DNA of 64,000 nt from Bacteroidota bacterium (GCA_022708055.1 JAKIZK010000002.1:313-64312); one strand, 5' to 3'; numbered from the stretch's first letter, positions 1 to 9,548 are shown. The notes: generated by a model from the sequence alone, not told the origin. Translations and numbers: made by a program.

Positions 1-2562
1 CTCGTATGTAAAATTTGTAGTATTTATCCCCCCTATACCATCTGGCACAATAACCGACGAAACCACTGGTAACGGCAACTGTACATAGTTAAAAGGAGAT
101 TGGTTTTGGGGGTCGCTTAAAGAAATAGTCCTGTTATAAACATATGGAAAACTTGACTTGTCAGTCAAGTATTTATATTCAAAAGAAGTGGTTACATTAT
201 GCCCATCAGTTACTTTTTTGAGTAATTTTTCCTGGCCATTTGGTTTAATACTTATAAACTGAGCCTGGTTTGGAAATCTTGTAATAATGTCATTTCTTCC
301 ATCACCATTGAAATCACCGGTTACAACATCTGCCGGAGGCATTATTAGATTATTGTCATATTGCTCATAATAAAACGGATTTGCTGAATATCGTCCCTTG
401 CTATAATAAACAGAGATTTTGGATGTTGAACTTGTATTGTTATAGCCATGTGCAATATCGCTTTTGCCATCACCGTTAAAATCACCAACTACTATTTTAT
501 CAAGAATATTATTGCCACTGATATTGACGTTTTGAGCAAAGGAAAATGATGCAGGATCAAATGCAACCCCATTACTGTATTCTATTGCCCAGTAATTTTG
601 TCCCTTAAACCTGTAATTCCATAAAAGATCAGCTTTCTTATCTGCGTTAAAATCACCAAGGAATATATTATCATCATCGATGATGTTGGGCGTGGTATAT
701 TTAATAGACGATATGAAATTTACCCCTGTAGATAGTGGAATCCTTTCTATAGCAACGATATAAGTTATGTTGTTTCGGGTCACCAGCAATTCCATTTTAC
801 CGTCACCGTTAAAGTCAATTGGGATTGCCCTTTTTGCTTCAGCAATAGTCCTTGCGTAAGAGCCCGGGTAACTATCCGGTCCGGCTCCAAAACCGGATAT
901 TTCCATATTGAACTCATTTTTAGCAGGCAGGCTGATAAAAGCCTTAAATATTTCCTGATTACTTTGAGGTCTTGCCGCAACTATCAATATATAGTCCTGG
1001 TTACCGTCACCGTCAAAGTCGCCGGGTAACAGTACATTTTGAGACGGCTTTGCATAAAAGTAGTGGTTACCTTGATATACCGGATAATTATACCAATTGG
1101 GGGTATAATCCCAATAACTCGTTTGCGGATTAAATTCTCCGGTTGTATTTAGTATTACTTTATCAATCAGAAACGTTTGCCCTAATTCAACAATTGATCC
1201 AGCCATAAAAAGGACATCATCCTTTCCATCCTTATTATAATCAGATGACAAATAAGCGAACTGCTTGTTATACGACCCTCCCAACATGTCAGCGCTGGGC
1301 ATCGTGTAGTTGTACATTACCGTTGCACCTCCTCCATTGTTTACATCTTTAAACAACGAATAGCCAGTATGCCTTTTCACTCCGTCTCCATCGTAGTAAA
1401 AGTTTGCTGCTAATACGTCACTTTTACCATCGGCATCATAATCACCAGAAAGAAGGTCGTAGTTTCCTGTTAAAAGTGTTGATTGAAATGTGCTGATGTT
1501 CGCCGGAAGATCTCCATATAAAAATATTGTACTGTTTAGACAAGGGTTGGGCTCACCCGAACCTTCTGGTTTGCCAACCGGAAGCGTAATTGCCCCGCAT
1601 TCCTCTATTTCTTTCAGATATGAATCAATGTTATCAAAACCATAATTGAAAGTATAAGTTTTGACAGTTTCTTCAATTCCATCATCATTTCGGTGCTTAA
1701 CGGTTATTTTATTTAACAAAAAGTAATTATTTAACGACGTGCCTGCATCGTAAGCTGTGCCAATATCATACCTGTATCCGTAAGTGAACTTGATAGTATT
1801 ATACGGTAAAAGTCCGGTGTTTATATTGCCAGAATACTTTATTTCATCAATACGGGTATCCCTGATATCGTTGTTATATTTAAAATCTGTGTAGTTGCCA
1901 TTGATATCGGTAATTCTGTTCAGGCGCCACAACATGATATTTAGCCCATCATCAGTCATTACTTTGGAGTCGGAAGTATTTCCATATTCCATTAAAGTTC
2001 CGTCTTTAGCTGTAATTATAAATTTGTCCGGATTATTTGGCGAACCCGATGTGTAGGAAACAGCGATAGAGAATGACTCTGCCTCTCCTCGATATACTGT
2101 TAGGTTGGCTCCATTGCTGCCGGTTACAGGATTTAATCTCATGCCATCCAATAAAAAGGCATCATCAGATGTATATGTTACCGGGTTCACTTTCCCATTA
2201 TGGTAAATATTCTTTCCTGTACGGCTTATTATAGATAATCCGCCAATACTCCACCCGTAGCCAGCTATGCCAGAGCCAGTTTGTGAATTATAGGTAATAC
2301 CAACAGAAGGGTCTAAGCCATTTGTTCCCGGTGGTGTATAAATAGGTATTGTATAAGTAGCCGCCCCGGTAGGCGAGGTTCCAGCCTCACCCTCTATTGT
2401 ACCTACTGGGCGGGCCAAGTCTATATTCTTAAAAAAATTGGCGCTGGTGTATAATGGCGAGTAATTGGTTTGAGTTAATCCTTTGTTTAGAAAAACCATT
2501 GATAATAGGACAATAGCCAAGCTCTTTCTTTTTGCAGAACTGAATTTTCCTTTTATAAGCAT
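1..2562 (-). CDS. Secreted SpvB/TcB-like FG-GAP repeat protein, 3' end beyond window
   Basis: The frame is open over the whole 2562 bases, giving 854 codons from an ATG at 2562 and running off the left edge, so the C-terminus is missing. The first ~31 residues form a signal peptide (KRK, then a hydrophobic stretch ending near GLTQ). Residues ~50-150 match the SpvB N-terminal domain: GEAGTSPTGAATYTIPI, then a GL.P...TYNSQTGSGIAGYGW block. From ~370 to ~760 there are seven calcium-binding FG-GAP/VCBS-type repeats about 60 residues apart (DADGKSD, NKDGKDD, DGDGNQD, NGDGKME, NADKKAD, NGDGKSD, NGDGRND). The visible end (VPDGIGG, TTNFTYE) is the usual transition into RHS/TcB shell sequence. Family knowledge suggests a secreted shell protein that can carry a variable C-terminal toxin. 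That part is not visible, so toxin function is inference. Confidence 0.85.
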   Translation of the reverse strand, partial: MLIKGKFSSAKRKSLAIVLLSMVFLNKGLTQTNYSPLYTSANFFKNIDLARPVGTIEGEAGTSPTGAATYTIPIYTPPGTNGLDPSVGITYNSQTGSGIAGYGWSIGGLSIISRTGKNIYHNGKVNPVTYTSDDAFLLDGMRLNPVTGSNGANLTVYRGEAESFSIAVSYTSGSPNNPDKFIITAKDGTLMEYGNTSDSKVMTDDGLNIMLWRLNRITDINGNYTDFKYNNDIRDTRIDEIKYSGNINTGLLPYNTIKFTYGYRYDIGTAYDAGTSLNNYFLLNKITVKHRNDDGIEETVKTYTFNYGFDNIDSYLKEIEECGAITLPVGKPEGSGEPNPCLNSTIFLYGDLPANISTFQSTLLTGNYDLLSGDYDADGKSDVLAANFYYDGDGVKRHTGYSLFKDVNNGGGATVMYNYTMPSADMLGGSYNKQFAYLSSDYNKDGKDDVLFMAGSIVELGQTFLIDKVILNTTGEFNPQTSYWDYTPNWYNYPVYQGNHYFYAKPSQNVLLPGDFDGDGNQDYILIVAARPQSNQEIFKAFISLPAKNEFNMEISGFGAGPDSYPGSYARTIAEAKRAIPIDFNGDGKMELLVTRNNITYIVAIERIPLSTGVNFISSIKYTTPNIIDDDNIFLGDFNADKKADLLWNYRFKGQNYWAIEYSNGVAFDPASFSFAQNVNISGNNILDKIVVGDFNGDGKSDIAHGYNNTSSTSKISVYYSKGRYSANPFYYEQYDNNLIMPPADVVTGDFNGDGRNDIITRFPNQAQFISIKPNGQEKLLKKVTDGHNVTTSFEYKYLTDKSSFPYVYNRTISLSDPQNQSPFNYVQLPLPVVSSVIVPDGIGGINTTNFTYE

Positions 2563-3223
2563 GGCGGGTGGTTTATGGTATCTGTAAATAAAGTTTGAAC
2601 GGTTTTGTCTTTTCTATGAAAACAGAAATCTGCAAAACGCTGCTTGTGTTTTCTGAAATTATTGAACAAAAAAAATTGCGGAAAAAACAAAGATTGTTGA
2701 GGCAACCAACAGGTTGCTCCATAATTTGTATGCAATACACAATCAGCAATTATGGCACACTTTCTTTTCATACTTTACAGTTGAGATGTTAGTACTAATC
2801 AATAGTAACCTTAATGAGTTTGCGTAGGGCGAATTGAGCTTAACTTTTAATTCGTAATTAAAGTTTAGAAACATTTTTTAATCCTCCAAAAAAAATATTC
2901 AATAGTTTAATCTATCCGTTATTTGTACCATCAACACTATCTATTGCACAGCTGATTTACAATACGGCTATCAGGAAAAAACATTTTTTGCCGTTTTTTT
3001 CTGTCTCAAAAAATTAGGTATTTATATCTACTCTCCTTATTCACTTTATTTGCTACAATAAACCTATCGTATTTCTGATTTTAAAAAATCAGTATAAAGA
3101 CTGAATTTTAGTTGAAGGTATTAGCCCCTGCCGGGGCGTAAGGCACAACAAAGCCCACTCACAAAAGCTTGAAGTCCAACGGAGAGAAACTCAATTCTTA
3201 ATTTATAAAATTAATTCAGCAAC
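2563..3223. other. Intergenic region, no supported gene
   Basis: About 660 bases separate the SpvB-like gene from the amine oxidase gene. I see no convincing coding sequence; short frames on both strands near 2553-2792 have no family features. Two hairpins stand out: a GC-rich one (GCCCC-TGCC-GGGGC) at 3124-3137, without a T-run, and an AT-rich perfect one at 3075-3092 (8-bp arms CTGATTTT/AAAATCAG). The promoter of the leftward SpvB-like gene must lie here, but no clean TAnnTTTG box was found. Confidence 0.5.
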
Positions 3224-4876
3224 TCACTTCACCGCTTCTTTTACTTTTATTTTTTCAATCACTGATGCGGCAGCCGCTCTTCCGGTTTCGGCAGCACCAT
3301 TCATAAAACCTTGAAAATTTTCGCTGCAATGCTCTCCTGCAAAAAAGAAATGACCCACCGGCTCTATTTCTTTACCTGCAATAGTGGACCACTGACCCGG
3401 TTTGTAACAACTATAACTTCCTTTGGCATAAGGAAAATCAATCCAGTTTACAAAAATATGCTTACCCAAAAATTTCTTTTTGGATTGAACAAAAACCTGA
3501 TCAAGTTCATTGACTAATCCATTAACCGTTTCATCTTGCAATTCTGTTCGCCACACATGCGTAGGTGGCGCCATTTTATTTTTAAACGATTGCTCACTCA
3601 GTTTTACAGAATAACTGCCACCAAAATATCCCACATAGGCTCCTTTGTTGGTATTACCGGCTTTGTTGTAACTACTATCCCATCCGTTTACAATATCCTT
3701 ATGAAACAAATAACCCATTGCATTGTTAGGCTTCTCAGACCAGGGTGTTCCTTCATAAGATAGTACCAGCTTGGTGTTCATACCATATCCCAATTCATCA
3801 ATACATTTTCTTTTTTCGGGCGACATATTTTTTAGATTCAGTTTTAGCCCACGCAAAATGGTAAAGGGAATGGTACACACTACCGAACGAGCCTGCACTT
3901 CTTTTCCATTTTCAAACAAAATTTTATAAGTGCCGTCTTCCTGCTCCGTTATTTCTGTAACGGCATAGTTTTTTTCAATCTTATCGTTACCAATTTTATT
4001 TACCAGCCCATCAATGATTTTGGAATTACCTCCATGTATCCGGTAGCGTTCATCACTATCACCAAAAACTCGGAAGCCCTGCGATGTATCCGTATCAATC
4101 ATATCCAGAAAGTTTAGGGTGGACTGCTCGTTACAATCAAGTCCATACTCGGCAATGAATGCAGCCACGAACAACTCTTTAAGCCAGGGCTCACATACCA
4201 ATGAATTGAAATATTCAGACAAAGGCATGTAGTCCAATTTAATGGCTTCGGGTGTGCCATAGTCATCACCAAGTGAATCTTTATCGGCTGCAATTTTTGA
4301 AGCTATTTTCTTAAACTCTTTGATAATTTCTTTTTCACCGATTTTTCTATTATCAAAATAATAAATATCCTTAATCAGATTTTTTGATTTTTGTTCTTCT
4401 TCCAGATCGAGCAACTCCAGTTTAAATTCTTTTGCCAGCGCCAGCATATCTTCATGTCCACTATCAATAAAGTCGCCACCAAACTCCGGATAAACTTCCA
4501 GCCCCAGCAAATCATTATAATGTGTAAGAATGCGGCCGCCTACTCTTTTGCTCGCTTCAAATATTTTAAATTGTAATGTCGTTGCCAATAAATGATTGGC
4601 ACAATTGAGTCCCGCCATGCCGCCACCCAAAATGGCAACATCCAGCATAGCAACATCAACATCTGTTTTGGATTTTGTTTTACAGGCACTGAACACAGCA
4701 GGCATACTTAATGCGAGACTGATACCCGCAGCGGTTTTAGCTGAATCGCTAATAAATCTTCTGCGATTATAATAAGCATCGCTTCTAGTGGCAGCAGAAG
4801 CATTTTCGGTTGATTGTATTTCTTTATTGAGCAATGAAATGAGCAATTGCAGCAGTCCGGTTTTTGATTTTTTCAT
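3224..4876 (-). CDS. Exported FAD-dependent amine oxidase
   Basis: This 550-residue flavin amine oxidase (monoamine/L-amino-acid oxidase superfamily) would oxidatively deaminate an amine or amino acid with FAD. The N-terminus carries a twin-arginine-type signal (RRRFI at 38-42, then a hydrophobic stretch) ending in a lipobox-like FSAC (Cys65). This suggests Tat export of the folded flavoprotein and possible lipidation. The Rossmann motif GGGMAG (84-89) and a following acidic residue in EASKRVGGRI bind FAD; the C-terminal FAGEH...G.MNGAAETG block is the family's second FAD contact. It is a single gene facing left, divergent from the dipeptidase, with 132 bases between the starts. Substrate cannot be told from sequence. 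Confidence 0.85.
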   Translation of the reverse strand: MKKSKTGLLQLLISLLNKEIQSTENASAATRSDAYYNRRRFISDSAKTAAGISLALSMPAVFSACKTKSKTDVDVAMLDVAILGGGMAGLNCANHLLATTLQFKIFEASKRVGGRILTHYNDLLGLEVYPEFGGDFIDSGHEDMLALAKEFKLELLDLEEEQKSKNLIKDIYYFDNRKIGEKEIIKEFKKIASKIAADKDSLGDDYGTPEAIKLDYMPLSEYFNSLVCEPWLKELFVAAFIAEYGLDCNEQSTLNFLDMIDTDTSQGFRVFGDSDERYRIHGGNSKIIDGLVNKIGNDKIEKNYAVTEITEQEDGTYKILFENGKEVQARSVVCTIPFTILRGLKLNLKNMSPEKRKCIDELGYGMNTKLVLSYEGTPWSEKPNNAMGYLFHKDIVNGWDSSYNKAGNTNKGAYVGYFGGSYSVKLSEQSFKNKMAPPTHVWRTELQDETVNGLVNELDQVFVQSKKKFLGKHIFVNWIDFPYAKGSYSCYKPGQWSTIAGKEIEPVGHFFFAGEHCSENFQGFMNGAAETGRAAAASVIEKIKVKEAVK

Positions 4877-5008
4877 AAAAAGGTTTTGAGATAAGAATTA
4901 AGTATTAAGAATAATTCAGTTGAAAAATAAGTAAAATATTTGAGGCAACAAGCATCATATTGATAAATAGAATTAACTTCAAACGGATAATCATTTCAAA
5001 TTCAAATT

Positions 5009-6184
5009 ATGAAGCATTTAATCACATTCATTTTATTATTGGTTTGTATCAACACATTAGCACAGCGTTACAAGAAAATTCATTTTCGTTCTGTGCTTAT
5101 TGACACACACAACGATATTCCCAGTACGGCAATTGAGAAAGGCGTAAGCTTTGATGAGGATACAAGAACCAAAACGCATAGCGACCTCAACCGTATGTTG
5201 CAGGGTGGCGTGGATGCACAATTGTTTTCCATTTGGTGCGATGGCAATAAAGTAAATCCTTACCAATGGGCCAACCGCGAAATGGACACCGTACTTGCAT
5301 GGACAAACCGCAACCCTTATAAAATGATGCTTGCACTTACTGCTAATGATATGATGAAAGCCTCCCGGCAAAATAAACTTGGTGTAGCATTTGGTGTAGA
5401 AGGCGGCCACATGATTGAAAATGATTTAAACAAACTGGAATCTCTGTATAAAAAAGGAGCCCGTTATATGACACTTACCTGGAACAACAGTACCGACTGG
5501 GCCACATCGGCACAAGATGAAACAACGAAAGGAGATTCTCTCAAACATAAAGGGCTGACTGATTTTGGAAAAACCGTTGTACACAAAATGAACGAACTGG
5601 GTATGTTGGTTGATCTCTCTCATGTAGGCGAACAAACTTTTTGGGATGCTATTCGCACAAGTACAAAACCTGTACTTGTTTCGCATAGTTGTGTTTATGC
5701 ACTATGCCCTCACCGGCGCAATCTAAAAGACGATCAGATAAAAGCAATAGGCGAAAATGGCGGTGTTATTCATCTTAATTTTTACAGCGGTTTTGTAGAT
5801 CCGGAATTTGAAAAAAGAAGCGATGCTTTTACAGCAAAACATAAAAGCGAAATGGATTCATTGCTGAAAGTAAATCCGGAGCCTTATTTTATGCAGGTAT
5901 TTCTTTTTGAAAAATATCCTGATGAGGTAAAGGCTTTGCGTCCGCCACTTAGTATGTTAATGGATCATTTGGATTATATTGTAAAAATGATAGGCGTGGA
6001 TCATGTGGGTATTGGCAGCGATTTTGACGGTGTCAATTCTTTGCCGCAGCAATTGGATGATGTAACCTGTTATCCGGTTATTACAAAAGAATTATTAAAG
6101 AGAGGATACAGTAAAAAAGATGTGCGGAAAATATTAGGAGGAAATTTTTTGCGGTTATTAAGAGAAAATGAAGTACGCCAATAA
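5009..6184 (+). CDS. Secreted membrane-type dipeptidase, peptidase family M19
   Basis: This 391-residue zinc dipeptidase of the renal dipeptidase family cleaves dipeptides and accepts D-residues at the C-terminal position. A signal peptide (MKHLITFILLLVCINTLAQ) exports it. Expected metal and active-site residues are present: HND (His34, Asp36), Glu131 in GVEGGH, His205 in LSHVG, His226 in VSHS, and Asp338 in GIGSDFDG. Length is typical. It is divergent from the amine oxidase and two genes upstream of a secreted D-aminoacylase-like enzyme, so a role in salvaging D-amino-acid peptides is plausible inference. A palindrome follows the stop. Confidence 0.9.
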   Translation: MKHLITFILLLVCINTLAQRYKKIHFRSVLIDTHNDIPSTAIEKGVSFDEDTRTKTHSDLNRMLQGGVDAQLFSIWCDGNKVNPYQWANREMDTVLAWTNRNPYKMMLALTANDMMKASRQNKLGVAFGVEGGHMIENDLNKLESLYKKGARYMTLTWNNSTDWATSAQDETTKGDSLKHKGLTDFGKTVVHKMNELGMLVDLSHVGEQTFWDAIRTSTKPVLVSHSCVYALCPHRRNLKDDQIKAIGENGGVIHLNFYSGFVDPEFEKRSDAFTAKHKSEMDSLLKVNPEPYFMQVFLFEKYPDEVKALRPPLSMLMDHLDYIVKMIGVDHVGIGSDFDGVNSLPQQLDDVTCYPVITKELLKRGYSKKDVRKILGGNFLRLLRENEVRQ

Positions 6185-6214
6185 ATCAGTGTTGGATTTT
6201 GGCATTATTATATT

Positions 6215-6420
6215 TTATCCCTAAAGGGATAAAGACGTTAATAATTATCTTCTATTACCAATATATGATGCCCAAAGGCATCCTTAATGAACTCGGTTAT
6301 GGATTTTATAAAGGAGATGTTTAATCCAATTTGCAAAATAATTGAATACTCAAGAAAGCCCGTAGGGCTTATATGTAGGTAACGAAGAACACCACAATCT
6401 ATCCTTTGCTCCGTAGGGGC
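6215..6420. repeat. Cluster of short REP-like hairpins next to a RAYT-type transposase
   Basis: Four short GC-core hairpins lie within about 205 bases: TTATCCCT-AA-AGGGATAA (6215-6232), GATGCC-CAAA-GGCATC (6267-6282), AAGCCC-GTA-GGGCTT (6356-6370) and GCTCC-GTA-GGGGC (6408-6420, one G-T pair). They share a CCC...GGG core with a tiny loop. They sit downstream of the IS200-like transposase, the normal arrangement for REP elements and their RAYT. No T-run follows, so they are not obvious terminators, although the first could end the dipeptidase transcript. The 69-codon frame here (6238-6447, minus) is judged spurious. Confidence 0.55.
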
Positions 6421-6487
6421 AAAATGGCAATCTTTACTCAAAAGCATTACAAAAAAATATCTTTAAAAATCTAAAGGCCACCAACAT

Positions 6488-6954
6488 CTATTTATAATCT
6501 ACAGATTTAAAAATATATGCCTCTTTAAAATCGACTCCAAACTTTCTGAGCATATCCAGATATTCTTCGGTAAAAGATATTTTTTCATGATGTTGCTTCT
6601 GGTTTTTAATATATCTAATCACTCTTTCAACATGTGTCTTGCTATAAAAAAATGCACCATAACCTTCTTGCCACGAAAACTTACCCATTGTTAATTTTTT
6701 TGATTTATCCATTTAGATGAATCTCCTTTTATGTCTTGCATTAAATCGCTCAACGACTGTGAAGGCCTCATGCCAAAAAATACATGTACATGATTAGGCA
6801 TTCCATTTATTGCCAAAAGTTTATGACCTTGATTTTGTACAATGCCCGTAATGTATTTATACAACTCATCTTCCCATTTTTCATTTATTATACAAAGTCT
6901 ATTACTCTCGGCAAACACTGCCTGTATATGAATTTGCGTATAAGTATTGGCCAT
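6488..6954 (-). pseudogene. IS200-like (REP-associated) Y1 transposase, interrupted by a -1 frameshift
   Basis: Two adjacent frames together make one ~155-residue HUH transposase of the IS200/RAYT kind. The first part (6954-6691) has the HUH motif in MPNHVHVFF. The second (6712-6488 frame) carries WQEGYGAFFYSK and the helix with the expected catalytic Tyr (RYIKNQKQHH). The break is at a run of seven A on the coding strand (6701-6695): frame 0 reads CAA AAA AAT TAA and stops, while a -1 slip on the heptamer A AAA AAT continues as AAA TTA ACA ATG into the conserved C-terminal half. It is either a one-base homopolymer deletion or programmed frameshifting. A REP-like cluster follows it. No terminal repeats of a full insertion sequence were found. 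Confidence 0.75.
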
Positions 6955-7085
6955 AAATTATTATTTTACCAAACTTAACATTTTCGTCTTATTTATTTGT
7001 AGTCGAAATATTTGAATTAATATATCTTACTGTTGAAATGAAAAGGTCGTTAGATTTTTTTTGACTTGCATGTATAAAAAAGTCT

Positions 7086-7448
7086 TCATGCCCCCGCCCA
7101 TTCCTTCGCTTTTTCCAATTCCTGAAGATAAAATCCCTTGTATTGGCCGGGTGCCAGTTTTCCCACTACATTGGTGAATCTTCTGATGCCATTGCTGGAA
7201 GAAACAATGGCTACTTTTCTCCAATGTCTAAAATATTTTAACCCGGTGTGTGCATCCGCAACCCAGGCACCAAGAGAATAATTTTTAAGTGGAGTTTCTA
7301 ACTGTAATAATAAACTCACTTTTTTATTACGATCGTGCAATGCTTTTAATGCCGGCCACAACACATTTTTATAATCGGCTTTTCTGATTTTTCCAGTTGC
7401 TTTTACACCCACAACAGTTGCAGGTATTTCTTGTATAAGCTCCAACAT
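7086..7448 (-). CDS. STAS/SEC14-like (SpoIIAA-like) domain protein
   Basis: This 120-residue protein resembles the SpoIIAA-like/STAS-SEC14 family: N-terminal MLELIQEIPATVVGVKATGKI, the KADYKNVLWPALKAL helix, and a VAIVSSSNGIRRFTNVV strand-turn-helix block. There is no signal peptide, so it is cytoplasmic. These small proteins are widespread in Bacteroidetes and lack a proven biochemical role; lipid or protein binding is suggested only by fold. The DUF488 gene lies 27 bases upstream on the same strand, so the two are probably cotranscribed. Confidence 0.7.
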   Translation of the reverse strand: MLELIQEIPATVVGVKATGKIRKADYKNVLWPALKALHDRNKKVSLLLQLETPLKNYSLGAWVADAHTGLKYFRHWRKVAIVSSSNGIRRFTNVVGKLAPGQYKGFYLQELEKAKEWAGA

Positions 7449-7475
7449 GAGTTTTACTCTTTAGTTAAATAAAAA

Positions 7476-7826
7476 TTACTTTGTAAGTATCTTTTGTAAA
7501 ACCACTGCATCATTGTACCGTTCTTCTTTAGCGCCATATACTAAGGTTACTTTACCTTCTTTTATTTTTGATTTCAGCAAAGTCAATGCTTCAATGTTTT
7601 TCTTTATTTCTGCCTTATATCTTTTTGCAAACTCTTTCCATTTTTCAGGATCATGATTAAACCATTTTCTAAGTTCGGTAGAAGGTGCTATTTCTTTTAA
7701 CCACAAATCTACTTTTGCTTTTTCTTTGGATAGGCCGCGGGGCCAAAGTCGATCAATTAAAATTCTGAAGCCATCTGTTTGCTCCGGTTGATCATAAACT
7801 CTTTTAATAGAAATTGTATTCTTCAT
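7476..7826 (-). CDS. DUF488 family protein (YeaO-like)
   Basis: This 116-residue cytoplasmic protein has the DUF488 signatures near the N-terminus ([23 protein letters not shown], shortened here to its RLWPRG core), [15 protein letters not shown] in the middle and [16 protein letters not shown] at the C-terminus. The family is common and conserved but its reaction is not established. It heads a probable two-gene leftward unit with the SpoIIAA-like gene. The D-aminoacylase-like gene starts 131 bases away in the opposite direction. Confidence 0.8.
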   Translation of the reverse strand: MKNTISIKRVYDQPEQTDGFRILIDRLWPRGLSKEKAKVDLWLKEIAPSTELRKWFNHDPEKWKEFAKRYKAEIKKNIEALTLLKSKIKEGKVTLVYGAKEERYNDAVVLQKILTK

Positions 7827-7957
7827 AACCGGTAAGTTTTAAGCTGTACTCTTTCAAAGTTAAAAAGTAAAAACTTTGAAATTGCCCATCTTGATTTAAC
7901 AAGATGTTATTTACAAAGACTAACAGAAGAAAAGAAGATAAAACTTATCTTTAAACA

Positions 7958-9541
7958 ATGAAAAAACTTCTCTACACTTTCTTATTGTTGCCATTTTTTT
8001 CAACGGCCCAGCAGCCTGATTATGATATACTTATAACCAATGGAAAAATTATTGACGGCACCGGCAACAGTTGGTATTATGGAGATGTGGCCATTAAAGA
8101 TGGAAAAATTGTGGCCATCGGAAGAAAAATTGCGGGTAGCGCAAAAAAAACAATTGATGTATCGGGATTAATTATTGCTCCGGGCTTTATAGATGTACAC
8201 ACACACTTGGAAGGCGACGAAGAAAAAGACCCCGAAGCTAAAAGTTTTATTTACGATGGTGTTACTACCTGTATTACCGGCAACTGCGGTTCATCCAATG
8301 TTGACTTAAAAAATTATTTTCATTGGGTTGATTCATTAAAATTATCCATCAACGTGGCTTCATTGATTGGCCACAATGATGTGCGCAAAGCTGTAATGGG
8401 AAGAGCCAATCGGGATGCCACACCTGATGAAATGAAAAAAATGGAAGCCTTGGTAGAGCAGGCAATGAAAGATGGTGCTGTGGGTATGTCAACCGGATTA
8501 ATTTATATACCCGGTACTTATACCAAAACACCGGAGATTATTGATTTGGCAAAAATCGTTTCAAAATATCATGGTGTATATGCCAGCCACATGAGAGATG
8601 AAGGCGATAGTGTAACGCTGGCTATTGACGAAGCGTTGACGATAGGAAGAGAAGCGAAACTACCTGTGGAAATTTCTCATTTCAAACTGAGCGGGCAGCA
8701 AAACTGGGGGCGTAGCAAGATTACAGTTCCTATGATTGAAGCCGCCAGAAGAGAAGGCATTGACGTGACTATTGATCAGTATCCATATACTGCCAGCAGC
8801 ACATCTATCAGTACATTATTGCCCGATGATGTATTGGCTGACGGACAAGATTCCATCAAAGCAAGATTACAAAGACCTGAGATCAGAAAATATGTAACTG
8901 ATGAAATGTTGAAGAAAATCAAAAAGCGTAAGTTGAAACATTTCAGCTATGCGGTGGTTGCCTATTTTGCGCCTGATACTGCTTACAATGGAAAAAGTAT
9001 TGAACAAATTAATTTGATGAAGGGTCGTAAGCATACCGCAAAAGAAGAAGCCAATACCGTTATGGATATTATGATGCAGGGTGGAGCCAGTGCAGTATTT
9101 CATGGCATGAGCGAAGATGATATTAAACGCATCATGCAATATCCTTACAATATGTTTGCCTGCGATGCTACTATCAGAGTAATGAATGTAGGCATGCCAC
9201 ACCCTCGTGGTTATGGTACCAATGCCAGAGTGTTGGGAAAATATGTAAGAGAAGAAAGAGTGATTTCGCTGGAAGAAGCAATTCGTCGTATGACATCATT
9301 GCCTGCATTAAAGTTTCAATTGAAAGATCGTGGCTTACTGCGTGAGGGTTTTGCGGCAGATATTGTCGTGTTTGATGAAAAAGAAGTAAAAGACATGGCC
9401 ACATTTGAAAAGCCACATGCGTATTCAAAAGGATTTCATTTTGTAATAGTAAATGGCGTACTCACGGTTGATCAAGGGAAACACACAGGAGCCAGAGCCG
9501 GAAAAGCGCTATTAAATACCGGCACTACTATTCAAAAGTAA
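7958..9541 (+). CDS. Secreted N-acyl-D-amino-acid deacylase (D-aminoacylase family amidohydrolase)
   Basis: This 527-residue metal-dependent amidohydrolase would remove the acyl group from N-acyl-D-amino acids. A signal peptide ends at FFSTAQQ. The N-terminal beta domain (ILITNGKIIDGTG, then GDVAIKDGKIVAIGRK) precedes the metal motif PGFIDVHTH (His81, His83). Further family blocks are GVTTCITGNCGSS, YASHMRDEGD, VEISHFKLSGQQNWG, TIDQYPYTASST and FACDATIRV with the catalytic Asp. Length fits the family. It converges on the E1 gene with only 7 bases between stops. With the M19 dipeptidase nearby it suggests use of D-residues from peptidoglycan or environmental peptides (inference). Confidence 0.88.
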   Translation: MKKLLYTFLLLPFFSTAQQPDYDILITNGKIIDGTGNSWYYGDVAIKDGKIVAIGRKIAGSAKKTIDVSGLIIAPGFIDVHTHLEGDEEKDPEAKSFIYDGVTTCITGNCGSSNVDLKNYFHWVDSLKLSINVASLIGHNDVRKAVMGRANRDATPDEMKKMEALVEQAMKDGAVGMSTGLIYIPGTYTKTPEIIDLAKIVSKYHGVYASHMRDEGDSVTLAIDEALTIGREAKLPVEISHFKLSGQQNWGRSKITVPMIEAARREGIDVTIDQYPYTASSTSISTLLPDDVLADGQDSIKARLQRPEIRKYVTDEMLKKIKKRKLKHFSYAVVAYFAPDTAYNGKSIEQINLMKGRKHTAKEEANTVMDIMMQGGASAVFHGMSEDDIKRIMQYPYNMFACDATIRVMNVGMPHPRGYGTNARVLGKYVREERVISLEEAIRRMTSLPALKFQLKDRGLLREGFAADIVVFDEKEVKDMATFEKPHAYSKGFHFVIVNGVLTVDQGKHTGARAGKALLNTGTTIQK

Positions 9542-9548
9542 ATTATGA

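Noticed and set aside
2553..2792. Overlapping short frames on both strands upstream of the SpvB-like gene
   Set aside because: Low-complexity, no family features, overlap each other on opposite strands.
2940..3060. Possible terminator with T-rich strand near 2980-3000
   Set aside because: Stem is almost wholly A/T and imperfect; nothing convincing to terminate.
6238..6447. 69-codon frame on the minus strand
   Set aside because: It lies wholly in the REP-like hairpin cluster and has the odd composition typical of repeat DNA.
7027..7224. Minus-strand frame overlapping the SpoIIAA-like gene
   Set aside because: Reads the same bases in another frame; no domain features.
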